Source: Ciona intestinalis (taxonomy: Eukaryota; Chordata; Ascidiacea; Phlebobranchia; Cionidae). From it: a DNA stretch of 64,000 nucleotides. Position 1 is the stretch's first letter; each line of letters opens with the position of its first letter. The notes below the pieces were generated by a model, which was given only the letters and a program-made list of their open reading frames with translations, did not search any database and was not told the origin of the DNA. The stretch is taken from positions 1,003,391-1,067,390 of the forward strand of contig NC_020171.2 of the NCBI RefSeq assembly GCF_000224145.3, given 5' to 3'. Shown here piece by piece: positions 13,734 to 32,097 of this stretch. Both the position numbers and the translations under genes were made by a program.

Positions 13734-15331
13734 TTTTGCAAACTAATAAAACAACATCCTTTAATATAAAATGCCTGCAGCAGATATAAAATTATTGTAT
13801 TTTTTTATCAGAAAACAACCTTTTGAATTACACTTTATACTATGATATGCGTGAAAAGGGAATAATTTATTTTTTCATGAAAAAATAAGTGTTTGAAATT
13901 TGCTATAGGTTACATAGTAAACTCGTAAAACTTTATTGCGTAGTTAAAATAGTAATAAAACCCAATTCATATAGCATGGCTTAATCAATGTGGTTTTTCT
14001 TATTAATAAATTACATATTGGTTACTTTGTTCTGCTACAATTCATGTTATTTGCCATTTTTGCAAAATTATTATTTTAACTATTTACTATTACATAGGAA
14101 ACCTAAGCAATTTGTAGAAAATATGCAAATTGCATTTATTTTTAACAAGAACTACATGTTTCTTAGTTTTAAAACTGACTTTGAAACATTGCTTATCTAT
14201 TTTAATTTTATAAATCAAAATTTTTCGATTATATTCTTATCAAACATTTCAGGACTTACATAACTCAAAATAATTATAAAACATAACTATAAGTAATGAT
14301 ACTTCATATTGAATTCATACCACAAATATACAATATTCCCAAAAATATCTAAGTGAAAACGATTTTGCAAATTTTTATTTGACCTTTTCGCGTCAAAGTT
14401 TTTTTAAAAGTTTCGAAACTAATTTACAAATTATACCTTCGAATTTACAATAATACTTCTAACAAAACAATTCTACTTTTGCGTTATAGTATTCAAACTG
14501 CACTTGCAAACACCTAAGCTTCTTCTTTTTGTATATTTTTAAATTCCTAGTTTTTTTAAATGTCTGTAAATTTTAGAAGCGACGTTTCTAACGCAAGCGA
14601 TTCGGCCAACAGCTCTGCTTGTGGGCGGGAAGAAAGGGTCCACATAGAAATAATATACCAGCAGAGAGAAATTGTGCGGTGTGGTTGTTGCGGTGATTTA
14701 AATTTAAAGAAAAACAATAAAATATTGCATTGTAACGTGAGGTGAACAGTATTGGTCTCTTTTAAAAAGATAAGTTAGAATTCATTGGGAAATATAGCAA
14801 AGAAAGGCTTAAAAGTAACAGTTTAACGACTGTAATTTAACGGGCCAATAAGCAATGTGAATAAAACGTATAAAACCGTTTCTTGTCCTATTTTGCTGTG
14901 TAAGAACTTACTTGTTTGAAAAACTCGATTGGACTCTACCATAATATCTCATTTGAACTATGCAGCAGCGATTTCCGAAACCGAATGACTAGTTCAACAT
15001 CCTAATCCAATTAGCCTACCGCTAATTTTGTCCCAAATTCCAGCGTCGTATAGGCCAATTTAATTTCTTCATTTTAGAAGGAAATAGGCCAAAACTTGAT
15101 TACTTTTAACCCAAATATATAAAGGTCAGCCAATATCTTTAATCTTTTGTGTATATTTTTGTAACCCATACTTAAAAGGTGTTGAAATGAGCAAGTGTTT
15201 TGTATTACGAATACATATGTTTCACAGTAAAACGCGAGTGCGAACAACATAATAATGATACTGTATTAAGAACCTTTAATGCCACTATGAATTAATTACA
15301 AAAAATGAACGCAAATGATCTGAAATAAATA
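13734..15331. other. Intergenic spacer between CELSR start and FLVCR-like 3' end
   Basis: Holds the CELSR promoter and 5' UTR region (both flanking genes are on the minus strand). The sequence is AT-rich apart from a higher-GC patch at 14560-14745, listed separately. No TATA-type element could be assigned with confidence. Confidence 0.5.
14560..14745 (+). CDS. Candidate small Cys-containing ORF or first exon (weak)
   Basis: A 61-codon frame beginning MSVNFRSDVSNASDS, rich in Ser/Asn and then carrying a CGCC cluster. Its GC content is clearly above the surrounding spacer. A donor-like AAC|GTGAGG sits just before its stop, so it could be a first coding exon of a plus-strand gene, but I found no partner exon before the antisense FLVCR-like gene. 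No family was recognised. Confidence 0.2.
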   Translation: MSVNFRSDVSNASDSANSSACGREERVHIEIIYQQREIVRCGCCGDLNLKKNNKILHCNVR

Positions 15332-16813
15332 TTATTCCTGATTTGTTAAAAGAAGCGGCTCTTTCTCTTGCAACTTGTATGAATCATGTCTATAGTAGGT
15401 TGGCTGAATTATCCCAATTACAATCGCTGCAAGAGCTGTCATTGCTACTGGAAATGCTGTAGAGGCAGGTGGGCCTATTGTACTGAGCATGACCCGCCCA
15501 ATGATAGGATATATAAGCCTGAAAATGCCCATGCCGATAATGTTAACCATAGTGACCAGCATAGTAGGTTTCGGGTAAGTAACTTCGACTAGTAGTTCAA
15601 ACAGTGAGGTATTAGCAATTCCGAGAGATAAGCCAAGTACCACGACACCTGCGTACACGCATTGAAGTATACGCAGTCGGATGCCAATTAAAATCACTAC
15701 GCATGATAAGCACTCGAATAGAATGCTGTAAAACACGACTTCTTTGTATTTATGCGTCTTAGTAATGATTGGGCCCGCAATAAATCCACCTACTGTGTAA
15801 GTTAACCAGCCGCCCATTAGCACTAATCCAGCTTTTTGATTCAGCCAGGTGTATTTGCAGAACGTAGTCGATAGAATGGATGACAGTAGGACGCTGTTGT
15901 TTCGCAGTACGGGATTTGCAGCTCCAAATGCGAACCACACAGCGACGAAGTATTTATTGGTGAAAAGTTCCTTTATAACCTGTTTGTATTCTTTTAATGC
16001 AGCGCTGAAGCTTTTGTCTCGGTTGCTTTCTGTTCTCAAATGCTTCGCTTTTGCTTGAGCTTGACTTGGTGGCAAAGGCGGCTCGTCCTTCACAGCAGCA
16101 AAAATCGCAAACGTGAGCACTAACGATATTATTGTAAACACCAAGAATAGAATCGTCAAGCGAAATCCAATTTCCTTGTTCGGCATAGCCACCCAAACTA
16201 TAGCAGGGGTTAAAATTGAGCCTACAGATTCACCTACGCCCCGTCCTACAACTTGTAGAGCAACGGCGGTAGCAACTTCGTTTACGGGGAACCAGAGTGC
16301 AGCGGTAGGCGGAGGTATAGACCATGATATAATGTTGCTGAAACCCATAATAGTTTGTCCTGCAATAATAGCGATGTAGCCTTTCCTGGTCGAACAACCT
16401 ACTGTAGTCAAAGCAAAACCCAGTATAAGAGAAGCTGTCATAACGAGATAGGAATTCCTGAACCCCAGTCTAGATGTCACCCAAGACATAGGTAAAGACA
16501 TGGTTAGGAAAACGACCGATTGAGCAAGAATAAACCAATCCACTTGCCAGGGCTGTACGTCCAGGTATTTAGTAAATACACTGTTGATTGGGCCGTAACA
16601 AGACTGGTTAAAACCACGTAGAAAAATAGCGGTGCATGAAATAAATAGTATCACCCATCTTCTGGTGTAACTTTGGATTTCGTATTCTATACTTGAACGT
16701 GATGAAGTAGAGACTGATGTCGAGTTATCTGGCGTGTTTTTTTTTGGATCGACCTCTGTCAGTGACGACTCTGTCATTATTTCGAAGCACGAAAATATGT
16801 TTATTTTCGTCAA
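15332..16813 (-). CDS. FLVCR-like major facilitator transporter (SLC49 family), intronless
   Basis: A single 493-codon frame. After a hydrophilic Ser/Thr-rich N-terminus come about 12 hydrophobic segments. The first cytoplasmic edge YTRRWVILF and the TM4-TM5 region (GQTIMGFSNI, then ALWFPVNEVATAVALQVVG) follow the FLVCR pattern, including the WF-x3-EV-x-TA motif. A charged central loop (AKAKHLRTESNRDKS) separates the two six-helix halves. Family members move choline, ethanolamine or haem across membranes; the substrate of this one cannot be read from sequence. Length is slightly below vertebrate FLVCR1/2 (about 525-555 aa). A second Met 12 codons in (position 16777, MTESSL) is an equally plausible start. 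The absence of introns contrasts with all other genes here and hints at retroposition. Other SLC49 members remain possible. Confidence 0.85.
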   Translation of the reverse strand: MTKINIFSCFEIMTESSLTEVDPKKNTPDNSTSVSTSSRSSIEYEIQSYTRRWVILFISCTAIFLRGFNQSCYGPINSVFTKYLDVQPWQVDWFILAQSVVFLTMSLPMSWVTSRLGFRNSYLVMTASLILGFALTTVGCSTRKGYIAIIAGQTIMGFSNIISWSIPPPTAALWFPVNEVATAVALQVVGRGVGESVGSILTPAIVWVAMPNKEIGFRLTILFLVFTIISLVLTFAIFAAVKDEPPLPPSQAQAKAKHLRTESNRDKSFSAALKEYKQVIKELFTNKYFVAVWFAFGAANPVLRNNSVLLSSILSTTFCKYTWLNQKAGLVLMGGWLTYTVGGFIAGPIITKTHKYKEVVFYSILFECLSCVVILIGIRLRILQCVYAGVVVLGLSLGIANTSLFELLVEVTYPKPTMLVTMVNIIGMGIFRLIYPIIGRVMLSTIGPPASTAFPVAMTALAAIVIGIIQPTYYRHDSYKLQEKEPLLLTNQE

Positions 16814-17928
16814 AAATCCGGTATTTTCGTCACAGATCTGGTGTTTTCAAGAACTTTCAAAACAACACAGACTATTTTACTACTTTCTGTAAACATAACA
16901 ACAATAATTATTTAAAAGTAAAATGAATAGGAACTCGTAAGTAAGAACGAGGTGCATCAAACAGAACACCCGTGTTATAACGACTGTCGTTGCACCGCCA
17001 TGCAAGAATTTAAAGTTACTTTTAATTAATACTACAGTCTAAGCCTATTTTTATTATGCATATTTAATTTTTATATCTAATATGCAAACACATATTAAAG
17101 GAACATTACGTAATAAACCATACGCATACACGAAATATCCTTTTAATTAACGCGTTACGACGTCGACAATAATAATATGTTGTTACGCAGACCTTTTTTA
17201 TACGGTGTACATCTATTTTAGTTTGCAAAATACATTTCGTGGTTCTTAACTTTTTTTCTGTTGGAGTTTTAATAAAAAAACAAGTGTTTGTTGAAAAACT
17301 TTTATTTCAATTACTGTTAAAAAAGTAATACTCGCGTTCCACTAATGGCATTCGTACTACAAGTTTGAAAAAAAAACCCAAAAATTGTCACTCATAAAGT
17401 AACATATATACAATGTAACTCGTAAGCTGGCACAGAGTGTATATGACCCCGTGTTCTTTCATTCATACATAGGCTACTCCATAAACGAGTCAAAACTAAA
17501 ACCTCACGGCGCTGAAAATACTTACTGAAGGTCTAATCATGTACGTAAAAAAACACGCTAGAAATCTACAGACAAAATTTCCAAACAGACCAGGCCCACT
17601 ATAGAGACACCTTCAGGCATTACATTAAGAAAAACGAGACGGGTAAATATATAGATTTTTCTTATGAAAAGGCTGTCGTCTTTAAAACCCTGTTGACATT
17701 CGACTTATCGATTCTGTATTATACATTGATCGCTATATGTTTGGATACACAAGAATTTGTGATTAGATTTAACAGCGTAAATATCATCGCGTAACAGAAA
17801 AGGATATTACCCGACGCGTACAGATATAGTTTGACAAAACCTTACACCTTACCGATAAAACTGTACACACCATACCGTGTTTATTGCTGAATTATTATAA
17901 TGGTATACGTTTTTTTGCAAATTAGATA

Positions 17929-18112
17929 TAGTACTGTGGAGTGAGATAGATACCGTAAACACATAACATTCAATATTTCCTAATCGTGTTTATAACAATT
18001 AACAACACTCCCGCGAGGGTACGGTTTTAAATTTCTTTAAACGTTTTTGTTTACTACCAAATGGACAAGAAAATAAAGTGAAAACATAGACCATCTTACC
18101 CCAATCTACTAT
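17929..18112. mobile_element. MITE-like element, copy 1
   Basis: Begins tagtactgtgg and ends ccccaatctacta: imperfect terminal inverted repeats. The interior carries the family blocks aacaattaacaac and gtttactaccaaatgg. No coding capacity. Confidence 0.75.
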
Positions 18113-18324
18113 AATAGTCAAAACGAGAATCATATTTAGCGATAAAGAATAAAATTGTTGGCAAAGTACATTTGAACTTTTGCGTTTCCTGCTAAGCGAA
18201 TTAACGTTTTACTTTATAAATTCTGACATAAACCGATTTAACAAATAGCCTTGAGCGAATACTTGTAACGACGGTTGTTTCTTGCTGTATAATACCTACA
18301 CGCTTATATAAGATACACATATAC

Positions 18325-18505
18325 AGTAGGCTGGGGAAAGATGGGACACCTTTTAACTCTATTTTCTGGACCTATTTAGTTGTAAACAAAGCACATTCAA
18401 CGAATTATAAAACTAGATCCTCACAACTCCCATAGATCTTTGTTAATTGTTTAAAACACGACACCTATTATGTGCTAAAGGTGTCCCATCCTCCCCCATC
18501 CTACT
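18325..18505. mobile_element. MITE-like element, copy 2 (opposite internal orientation)
   Basis: Terminal inverted repeats cagtaggctgggg and cccccatcctact. The interior matches the family in reverse (gttaattgtttaaaacacg). No coding capacity. Confidence 0.8.
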
Positions 18506-19334
18506 TTATATGATCACTATGGTAACTAAAATTAAGCAATACAAAATGTATATGGTTTTACTAATACTGTACTGCATTTCACTTTTTAAATACAACGTTT
18601 TGTAACTGTATATTCGCATAAAAATAAACTATCCATCTTACCTTACTGCATATATAGCCATTACCAATGCTGCAATTTCAAAACCCAACGTTTTAAAACG
18701 AGTAGCCGTTTAAAACGAACCAGAATTACACTACACGTATCCTTTAGTGTATTGTTTATACCTTTCACGAATCAAACCCAACGTTTTGACGCTATAATTC
18801 GTTTAAAACTATCCAGGAATTCGCTATACTTACAGCTTGCCACACTAAACGACCGCAGTTTACACCCTTGAATTCCACGTTAAGTAAGCATATGGTGGTG
18901 TTCACTCTCTCAAGTAAACACGACAATCTAATACCGTTTCCGCACAAAACTCGACAGAGAGCTAGCGTTCCATAAGTAATGATATACATCCTTTTCATGG
19001 CGTATTTGTCTATGATAAATTAAAAACACGCAGTTTTGATTTATATTTTGACTACAGTTTTGTAAACGGCTATTTTTCATGCACCGATTGCAGTTAAAAA
19101 TCAGAAACTGAAAAATGGGGTTTGCAAGAATGCATCCAAGTTATAGAAAAATAATTTTACCAATATAAAATAGAATCGGCCAGTAAAATACAGACCAAAA
19201 GTTAAAATAAGTCTGACGAATAAATGAACGAAGTATAATAAGCTACTTTTTAGGCATATCGAGTCTCGTCTACTTAACATACAAACATAACATAACAATA
19301 TTTAACTATTGAATGAATGATGTACCTGCTTATT

Positions 19335-19575
19335 TATTCCCGCATTGTAGGGCAATGACGACCGTTATACCACGAGCTTTTTGGTTCTAACAGTGGCTAG
19401 CGCGCTCCTATAATGTAACGCACCCGCCTCTAGTGCAGAGGTTATACATTCGAGGCTCGACGCTGCTATCATTGCGGGCGTATTAATGTCCTTGGGCAAG
19501 ACACTAAACGACAATTGATCTAATGCAGTTCTTCTGTACGCGAGGATGAATAAGTGACATTCATTTATATAAAAA
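19335..19575 (+). mobile_element. SINE-derived segment
   Basis: Contains the family's internal landmarks in plus orientation: a B-box-like block (cattcgaggctcgac), 'gctgctatcattgcgggcg', 'tccttgggcaagacacta', and an end with 'gaggatgaataagtgacatt'. The middle part is missing, so it is a truncated or rearranged copy. Confidence 0.6.
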
Positions 19576-20040
19576 CTCATATCAAATACGACTTTATAAA
19601 TACAAAGTGATTTTAAATAACATTTTAAAAAATGAAATTGATTTTAAATGAGCACTTCAAAAAGTAAATACTGTCATGTTTATAAATAACAGCATTGTAT
19701 TAGAACACTCACCTTAGCACACAAGCTGCCATTTTAACAATCCAACTGATTGAAACCTTTATTTACATGAATGAACGGATGGCTTCATTTGGTCTCTTCT
19801 GTTACCGTTACGAAGATCGGAGTAATATACAGCATTGCAAAATACTGTAAATAACGGTATTACAACAGTCGTTGTAACACGCTTACTGGTAAGACTGAAA
19901 TACATAACTGATTCTATAAAAGCGTGCTATTATAAAAGTAAGATCTAGATTAAAACTCCTTACACCAGATAAACTACACTTAATGATTTTGCAACGATCT
20001 GCGTTTTTACATTTCTCCCCGGGGAAAAACGAAGATTGAT

Positions 20041-20223
20041 TTAAAACAAAGAAACAAACTTTGCTCTTCTTAAACGGCTCCTGGTTTGAGAGTGCTGGAA
20101 GTTTTTGAAATTTTCAATAACAGGTTCAAGGATCCAAATGTCACTTTGTTTAATGGCTATCGCACCAAATCTGGCCTTAATACTAGGTCCGTGGACAATG
20201 ACCTTACCTGTATAGAATAGACA
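20041..20223 (-). CDS. Orphan exon resembling the RMI1/TDRD3 OB fold
   Basis: An open 60-codon stretch preceded by a good acceptor (pyrimidine-rich, ending aaatttag). It encodes TGKVIVHGPSIKARFGAIAI, then KQSDIWIL, and ends at a stop. The order G-K-V-x-V-x-G, then I-x-x-R-F-G-x-I-x-I-K and D-I-x-I-L resembles the strand region of the RMI1/TDRD3 N-terminal OB fold, compared from memory. RMI1 belongs to the BLM-TOP3A dissolvasome. It lies 459 bp downstream of the LONRF stop on the same strand, and no upstream exon of such a gene was found. It may be a terminal exon, a gene fragment or a pseudogene piece. Confidence 0.4.
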   Translation of the reverse strand, partial: CLFYTGKVIVHGPSIKARFGAIAIKQSDIWILEPVIENFKNFQHSQTRSRLRRAKFVSLF

Positions 20224-20282
20224 CTAAATTTCTGGACAGAAGATGCAGAAAATAACTCATTTTTTAAGCGTGAACAACAGGT

Positions 20283-20288
20283 TTTATT
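20283..20288 (-). terminator. Possible poly(A) signal of the LONRF gene
   Basis: AATAAA on the minus strand about 395 nt past the LONRF stop. It is the nearest canonical hexamer I noticed; use is not proven. Confidence 0.3.
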
Positions 20289-20599
20289 TCGCTACATCAA
20301 TAATAGTATATATTGCTGATCAAACTCCAAATTGGTGCTTTTGTAAAAGCGGTACAATAATTCAAAAATATCACTAATTGTAAAATTTCTGTATAAAAAA
20401 CGGTACACTGTTTGGGTTTTATATGAACAGTTGGTGTACTGTGCGTGTTTTATCCCATAGCGCCTTTTTTGGTCCAATTTTTCACGAAGCAATAATTAGC
20501 ATCGGGCGTATACCGTACTACGAAGCGAGAATCAATACATTATTATTTTACTTCAAATTTCAAAAAAATGAAATGTTATTTAAATGTATTAATTACTAA

Positions 20600-20681
20600 G
20601 CAGTGCCGAGTAAGCAGCGGTAAGCTGTGCACAGTGACAGTGGCTTGAAGTGGGTGGGAACAGGTTCGAATCCCCTCGAAG

Positions 20682-20700
<19 letters not shown>
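20600..20700. repeat. tRNA-like SINE-head sequence overlapping the LONRF stop
   Basis: A B-box match (ggttcgaatcccc at about 20663) sits among 'gcagcggtaagctg' and 'gacgacgaagtagacgccg', giving the look of a tRNA-derived SINE. The LONRF stop (20682-20684) and its last codons (SASTSSSS) fall inside it. No tRNA cloverleaf can be formed. Confidence 0.4.
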
Positions 20701-27686
<6,986 letters not shown>

Positions 27687-27783
27687 TCTTATGAACTTGT
27701 CCACTAGATAACAATATAACTTATAACTATTGATAGAAATGAATTGGATAGTTTTGTGGCAAAAACTAATATAGAGTTTCCCT

Positions 27784-27960
27784 AAGGTAAAAAATGACTT
27801 GGTTGAGCTATTTTAAGTTAAATCAGCCATTTTTACTTTCAAATAAACTGAAGTCTTTATCCAAGACAAAATGTAAAACAAATACAGAGTTACCTAATGG
27901 TAAAACTGACTGGATTGTGCAATTTCAAGTTAAATCAGACATTAGTACTTTCAACTAAAT
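27784..27960. repeat. Imperfect direct duplication upstream of LONRF
   Basis: 'ggtaaaaaatgacttggttg' (27787) recurs as 'ggtaaaactgactggattg' (27899), each followed by 'agttaaatcag'. The period is about 111 bp. Confidence 0.6.
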
Positions 27961-28431
27961 TAAATTACTTGTCAATAGAGTTAGCAGCTGACTGTCTCAG
28001 TGATCTGCATAAATTTAAAGAGTTGGTAGCTGAGTGAACACTTTAGCAGTGCCATATTTCTGTTGTGTTATACAACTAATTCATAGCACCTGTCAGTGCT
28101 GTCACTAAATTGAGCTTGTTTACCGTCTGGGGTTTACCTTATATAACTGCCAAACGATAAAGGCTCTTACACAAAGAAAAACATACAGTTTACGTTTAAA
28201 AGCGATTTTACAGACATATGTTTTAACCTAGAACTTATGAATATTATGTTTTAAAAGCAAAAAAACAATTTTGTTGAAATCTGTTAGTAATATACCGAAT
28301 TTTTACAGTTTTCTGTAACTAGCAAATGCAGGCCGGTCTAAGCTTAGACAAAACTAGTATAGCTGTACAGTGTAGATCTCTCGCCTGTATCACCGCTCGT
28401 CTGCGCTTTTTTCCGTTTTCTCTCAGAGCGT

Positions 28432-28485
28432 TATATAACATGTTACGTAACCCAACTTCGGACGTTATGTAACATGTTACGGTAA
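28432..28485. repeat. Repeated palindromic motif taacatgtta
   Basis: 'ttatataacatgttacgtaac' is followed some 30 bp on by 'gttatgtaacatgttacggt'. Each contains the perfect palindrome TAACATGTTA. It lies about 750 bp upstream of the LONRF start, so a regulatory role is possible but unproven. Confidence 0.5.
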
Positions 28486-29093
28486 CTTTAAAGCTGGTTT
28501 GCTTTTATAGCCAAACGGATTTACGAATTATTCTATGAGTTATGTAATATCTAGCACAATAAACTAGTTTTAAACCGGAAAAAAAGCGTCTGAAACTAGT
28601 TTTTCGTGAATTACATTACTTTTGGGTTAAAGCACAAATGCGAATACTGTACATTTTACTACAATTTAAACTTAGTCGATAATTTTTATAGCCCTTTTTT
28701 CCGGAGTAAATAATTTAATTAATAAACATAAATGGGCTGACACATCGACGACAGGTTTTCCTATTTAGTATTTACAACGTGGTACTTACTTCAATGTAAA
28801 CTAAAGGCGTAGGCTATAGGTAACCTGCGGTATGTTACACACTATTTCTTTACACCCCCAACCCCTTTAAAAAAGCTGTAGGTACGGACTCTATAACTAG
28901 ACGCTTCATCAGTGCCATTGCGCAAAAGCTGTATGGAGCCAAATTTAATTTAGCCCAAGGCTACGTATAACACTAATGCATGATTCTCTCTCTCTCTATT
29001 TCCAAGAAGTCCTGTTTCTTTAGGGCAATTGAATAGCTGTTCGCACGCAAACGAACTTCAGGAAAATTCGATTTAACAAAAAAATAATCTAAT

Positions 29094-29287
29094 ATAGTAG
29101 GGTGGGGTAAGTAAGATGAGACATGTTTTCTTTCTCTTTTCTCGGCCCATTTGGTAGCAAACAAAGAATGTTTACAAAGTTTTATATGCTTAGCCCGCGA
29201 ACCTAAAATAACCTTTTTTTAATTGTAGCAACCACGATCTTGTATGGAATTTAGGTGCCAACAGTATCCTATCTTACCCAATAGTAA
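29094..29287. mobile_element. MITE-like element, copy 3
   Basis: Begins atagtagggtggggtaag; ends tatcttacccaatagt. The interior is diverged but keeps 'ggtagcaaacaaagaatg'. Confidence 0.7.
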
Positions 29288-30144
29288 TGTACAGACGAAA
29301 CACCTATCTATCTGACTTTTTACCTATAGCATCCAATCATTACTATAACCTATATAGTCAGTTAGACTGTATCAATCAAAAAGAGACGACTGGAAAATCA
29401 CGATTTTCTGTAAACAAACTGCTTTGAAAATTCAACAAATCTTAAAACTATAAGCACAGATTTGACACTGTCACGCGGGCTAGCTTATATAGTTATGTCT
29501 TTAGGAAAACAACGAAAGCATGTGAAAAGCCCCTAATAGTAAATAATTACGATTTCTTTGTTAGTAATTAAAGACAGCTGATTTTTAAACCCCCACGGAC
29601 GTTATGCAATGCTCCCAGATGTAAATTATGTAAGAAAAAAAATGCATGCATTTATACGTCTTTACCAAATAATGACTGAAATAAACACTCAGGTTTGCTG
29701 CTTTAACTACATATTAAAATTACATTACTATTTAAACAAAGATAAACTACGTCAAACGCACCATCCAAAATAAATTAAAATGCAGTTTTAAACACAATAA
29801 AACTGCTAATATCGAAAATACAGACCAATATACCCAGCAGTCATCCCTGTTTATTACCAATTGCATCACCTTGTTAATCTGCGGCTTGATTGGTTTAGAG
29901 CTTGGACGTGCGTCTTATAGCAATTTGTTGTCACACAGCGGTGTAACAGCGCGATTTGATTGGTTAAAAAAGGGGGATAGCTGCGTACTAGTCTGTATTT
30001 GCGAAACACACACACAGGGTAACGTTTTATGTTTGACTTTGCAAATCATGTGGCCTATGTAAGCACATTCTATTTCATTTTTTGTATCATTATAAACACT
30101 TCTTTGAATATAAACTTGCAAATTTACCTCTAACTTTTTAAAAT

Positions 30145-30340
30145 ATAGAAGGGTGGGGGGAGATGGGACACCTTTAGCAGATAATATTTAAATTTCCTGA
30201 TCGTGTTTTAAACAATTAACAACGGTTTATGAAAGTCGTGAGAATATACGATTTTATAATTATATGAATGATCTTTGTTTACTACCAAATGCGAAAAAAG
30301 AATGAAATAAATAGGTGTCCCATCATCCCCCACCCTACTA
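30145..30340. mobile_element. MITE-like element, copy 4
   Basis: Terminal inverted repeats tagaagggtggggggagatg and catcatcccccaccctacta. Interior 'aacaattaacaacggttta' and 'gtttactaccaaatg'. A well-preserved copy. Confidence 0.8.
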
Positions 30341-30743
30341 TATATTTTGAGATTTTTAAACAAAGAGCCTTGAACTAAACAGCAGTTCCGTTTTTTTTTA
30401 GCAAGCTATTACACAATAATAACAAAAAACGCCCACTGCAATATATAACAAAATATTGTACAACACCAAACGTTACCTATGATACTTTTTGTATTACACC
30501 GATAAAACAAAAAGCAAAAATAAAATAAAACCTGTTTTCTGGTTGCAGTTATAATCAATCAATAAACAAAATAAAAGAACTGTTGTACATATGAAGCCTC
30601 CGTGTGAACACGCTGCATGGTAAAGAAAAACACTAATTAAAAACAAACTATAATCGATTTTTCCTAAATTTTTGCTAGAATATTTAATTAAACCATGTAC
30701 CACTAAAGCAGTTTGCCAATTCTACGACATCAGTTTAATAATA

Positions 30744-30937
30744 TAGTAGGGCGGGGGAAGACGGGACACGGTTAGCACATACTTTCCAAATGTCACGAAC
30801 GTGTTTAAAACAATTAAAAAAAGATATATGGGAGTTATGAGGATACGGTTTTATAATTCTTTGAATGTTCTTTGTTTACTACCAAATGGGACGGAAAAAT
30901 AGAACGAAATGGTGTCCTATCTTCCCCCTCCCTACTA
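30744..30937. mobile_element. MITE-like element, copy 5
   Basis: Terminal inverted repeats tagtagggcgggggaagacg and cttccccctccctacta. The interior is nearly the same as copy 4, which lies only 400 bp away in the same orientation. Confidence 0.8.
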
Positions 30938-31179
30938 TACCTCTCGTGCCAGTTTATAAGTTAATAATTATCTTAAGATGATTTATTTATTTTTGATATG
31001 TGCCACACTGGTAAGGGACGGCAAAACTTGAACTTGTAACCGCTAGGTTATAAAGGCAGACGCGCCGAATCGGCATTGCAAAACATGTTATGTAACTCTT
31101 TAAAATAGGTTAACCCATGCCCTACTGAAACGCAAATACCGTGAGGTCATAGGAGGGGATATTATATAACGGAAATTTC

Positions 31180-31352
31180 GCAGTAGTGATAAAATGCTGT
31201 TGGCCATGCGTTGATTGTGCTTTTAGCAATTAACAACGCTCTTTTAGAGACGTGCGGCTACGGTTATATAATTGCGTAAATGTTCTTTGTTTGCTTCCCA
31301 ATGGATCGTAACAATAGAATGAAAACATGCCCATCTTATACCCAAACCTGTA
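31180..31352. mobile_element. MITE-like element, copy 6 (eroded)
   Basis: Ends are degraded, but the interior retains 'agcaattaacaacgct', 'gcggctacggttatataat' and 'gttctttgtttgcttcccaa'. Confidence 0.55.
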
Positions 31353-31916
31353 TACAACACGCTATAGCATTAAAATACTTTTAAATGCAAAGTAAACGTA
31401 TTAGTTTAATCATAATTTATATATAAAACGAACTCTAATGTAATTAGTTACATATTTGGTTATGTTTTGTTTTAAAATACCAGTTTAGCTTATACCAAGA
31501 AAAAATGGTTCAGAAACGTGCTATAGTACAGGCTTAACAAGTGCATAGCCTAAACAATTTGCCCCAAGGTATTATGCTATATACACAAAACCAGAATATG
31601 CACTTTAATAACCTTAAATCGTGAAATGCCAAAAAAAACCTATGTGTTAACGGTATGCTGCATTCATGGCTAAAGTAAGGAATTCTGACATTTGGTTTAC
31701 CCATAGATAATACATACATGTACTATCTATATGGTTTAACGGTGTAGGAATATTTTGGCATGCAGCTGCATATTCAAAAATGATACAATTCTTTAGAATG
31801 TCTGTAGCTGTATATTTTAAAATTAAACGATTATACAACGTTGTTTTTGTGTATTTTGTGTTCATCTGCCCTTTGATACTTATTGTATTTATCCCTTTGA
31901 ATACAATAGTGTCATA

Positions 31917-32097
31917 TATAGGTTGGGTTAAGATAGACCACGTTTTTAACGTCCCATTTGATAGTAAACGAAAAATATTTACAGAATTATATAACCGTAT
32001 CCTCACGACTCTAAAAAGGCGCTTTTGATTGCTGGAAACACGATCAAGAAAAATGGAATATTATGCGCTAACGGCATCCATCTTACCCCACAGTATC
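31917..32097. mobile_element. MITE-like element, copy 7 (reverse interior)
   Basis: Begins ataggttgggttaagatag and ends catcttaccccacagtatc. The interior is inverted relative to copies 4 and 5 ('taaccgtatcctcacgactc'). It ends about 290 bp upstream of the coiled-coil start codon. Confidence 0.7.

Larger units (their letters stand above)
16814..20040. other. Intergenic spacer with mobile-element fragments
   Basis: Lies upstream of the FLVCR-like gene. It contains two MITE-like elements (17929-18112, 18325-18505), a SINE-derived segment (19335-19560) and a small SINE remnant near 16945-17000. A minus-strand 68-codon frame at 18792-18998 with a donor-like sequence is not convincing. Otherwise I see nothing. 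Confidence 0.5.

Noticed and set aside
13988..14263. Hydrophobic 91-codon plus-strand ORF
   Set aside because: Composition (Phe, Tyr, Leu, Asn, Ile) is what AT-rich spacer gives by chance, and no splice or start context supports it.
18792..18998. 68-codon minus-strand ORF with a donor-like GCT|GTAAGTATAG
   Set aside because: No partner exon, no recognisable domain, and Ser/Cys/Val mix without family similarity. It could be a leader exon of the FLVCR-like gene but nothing proves it.
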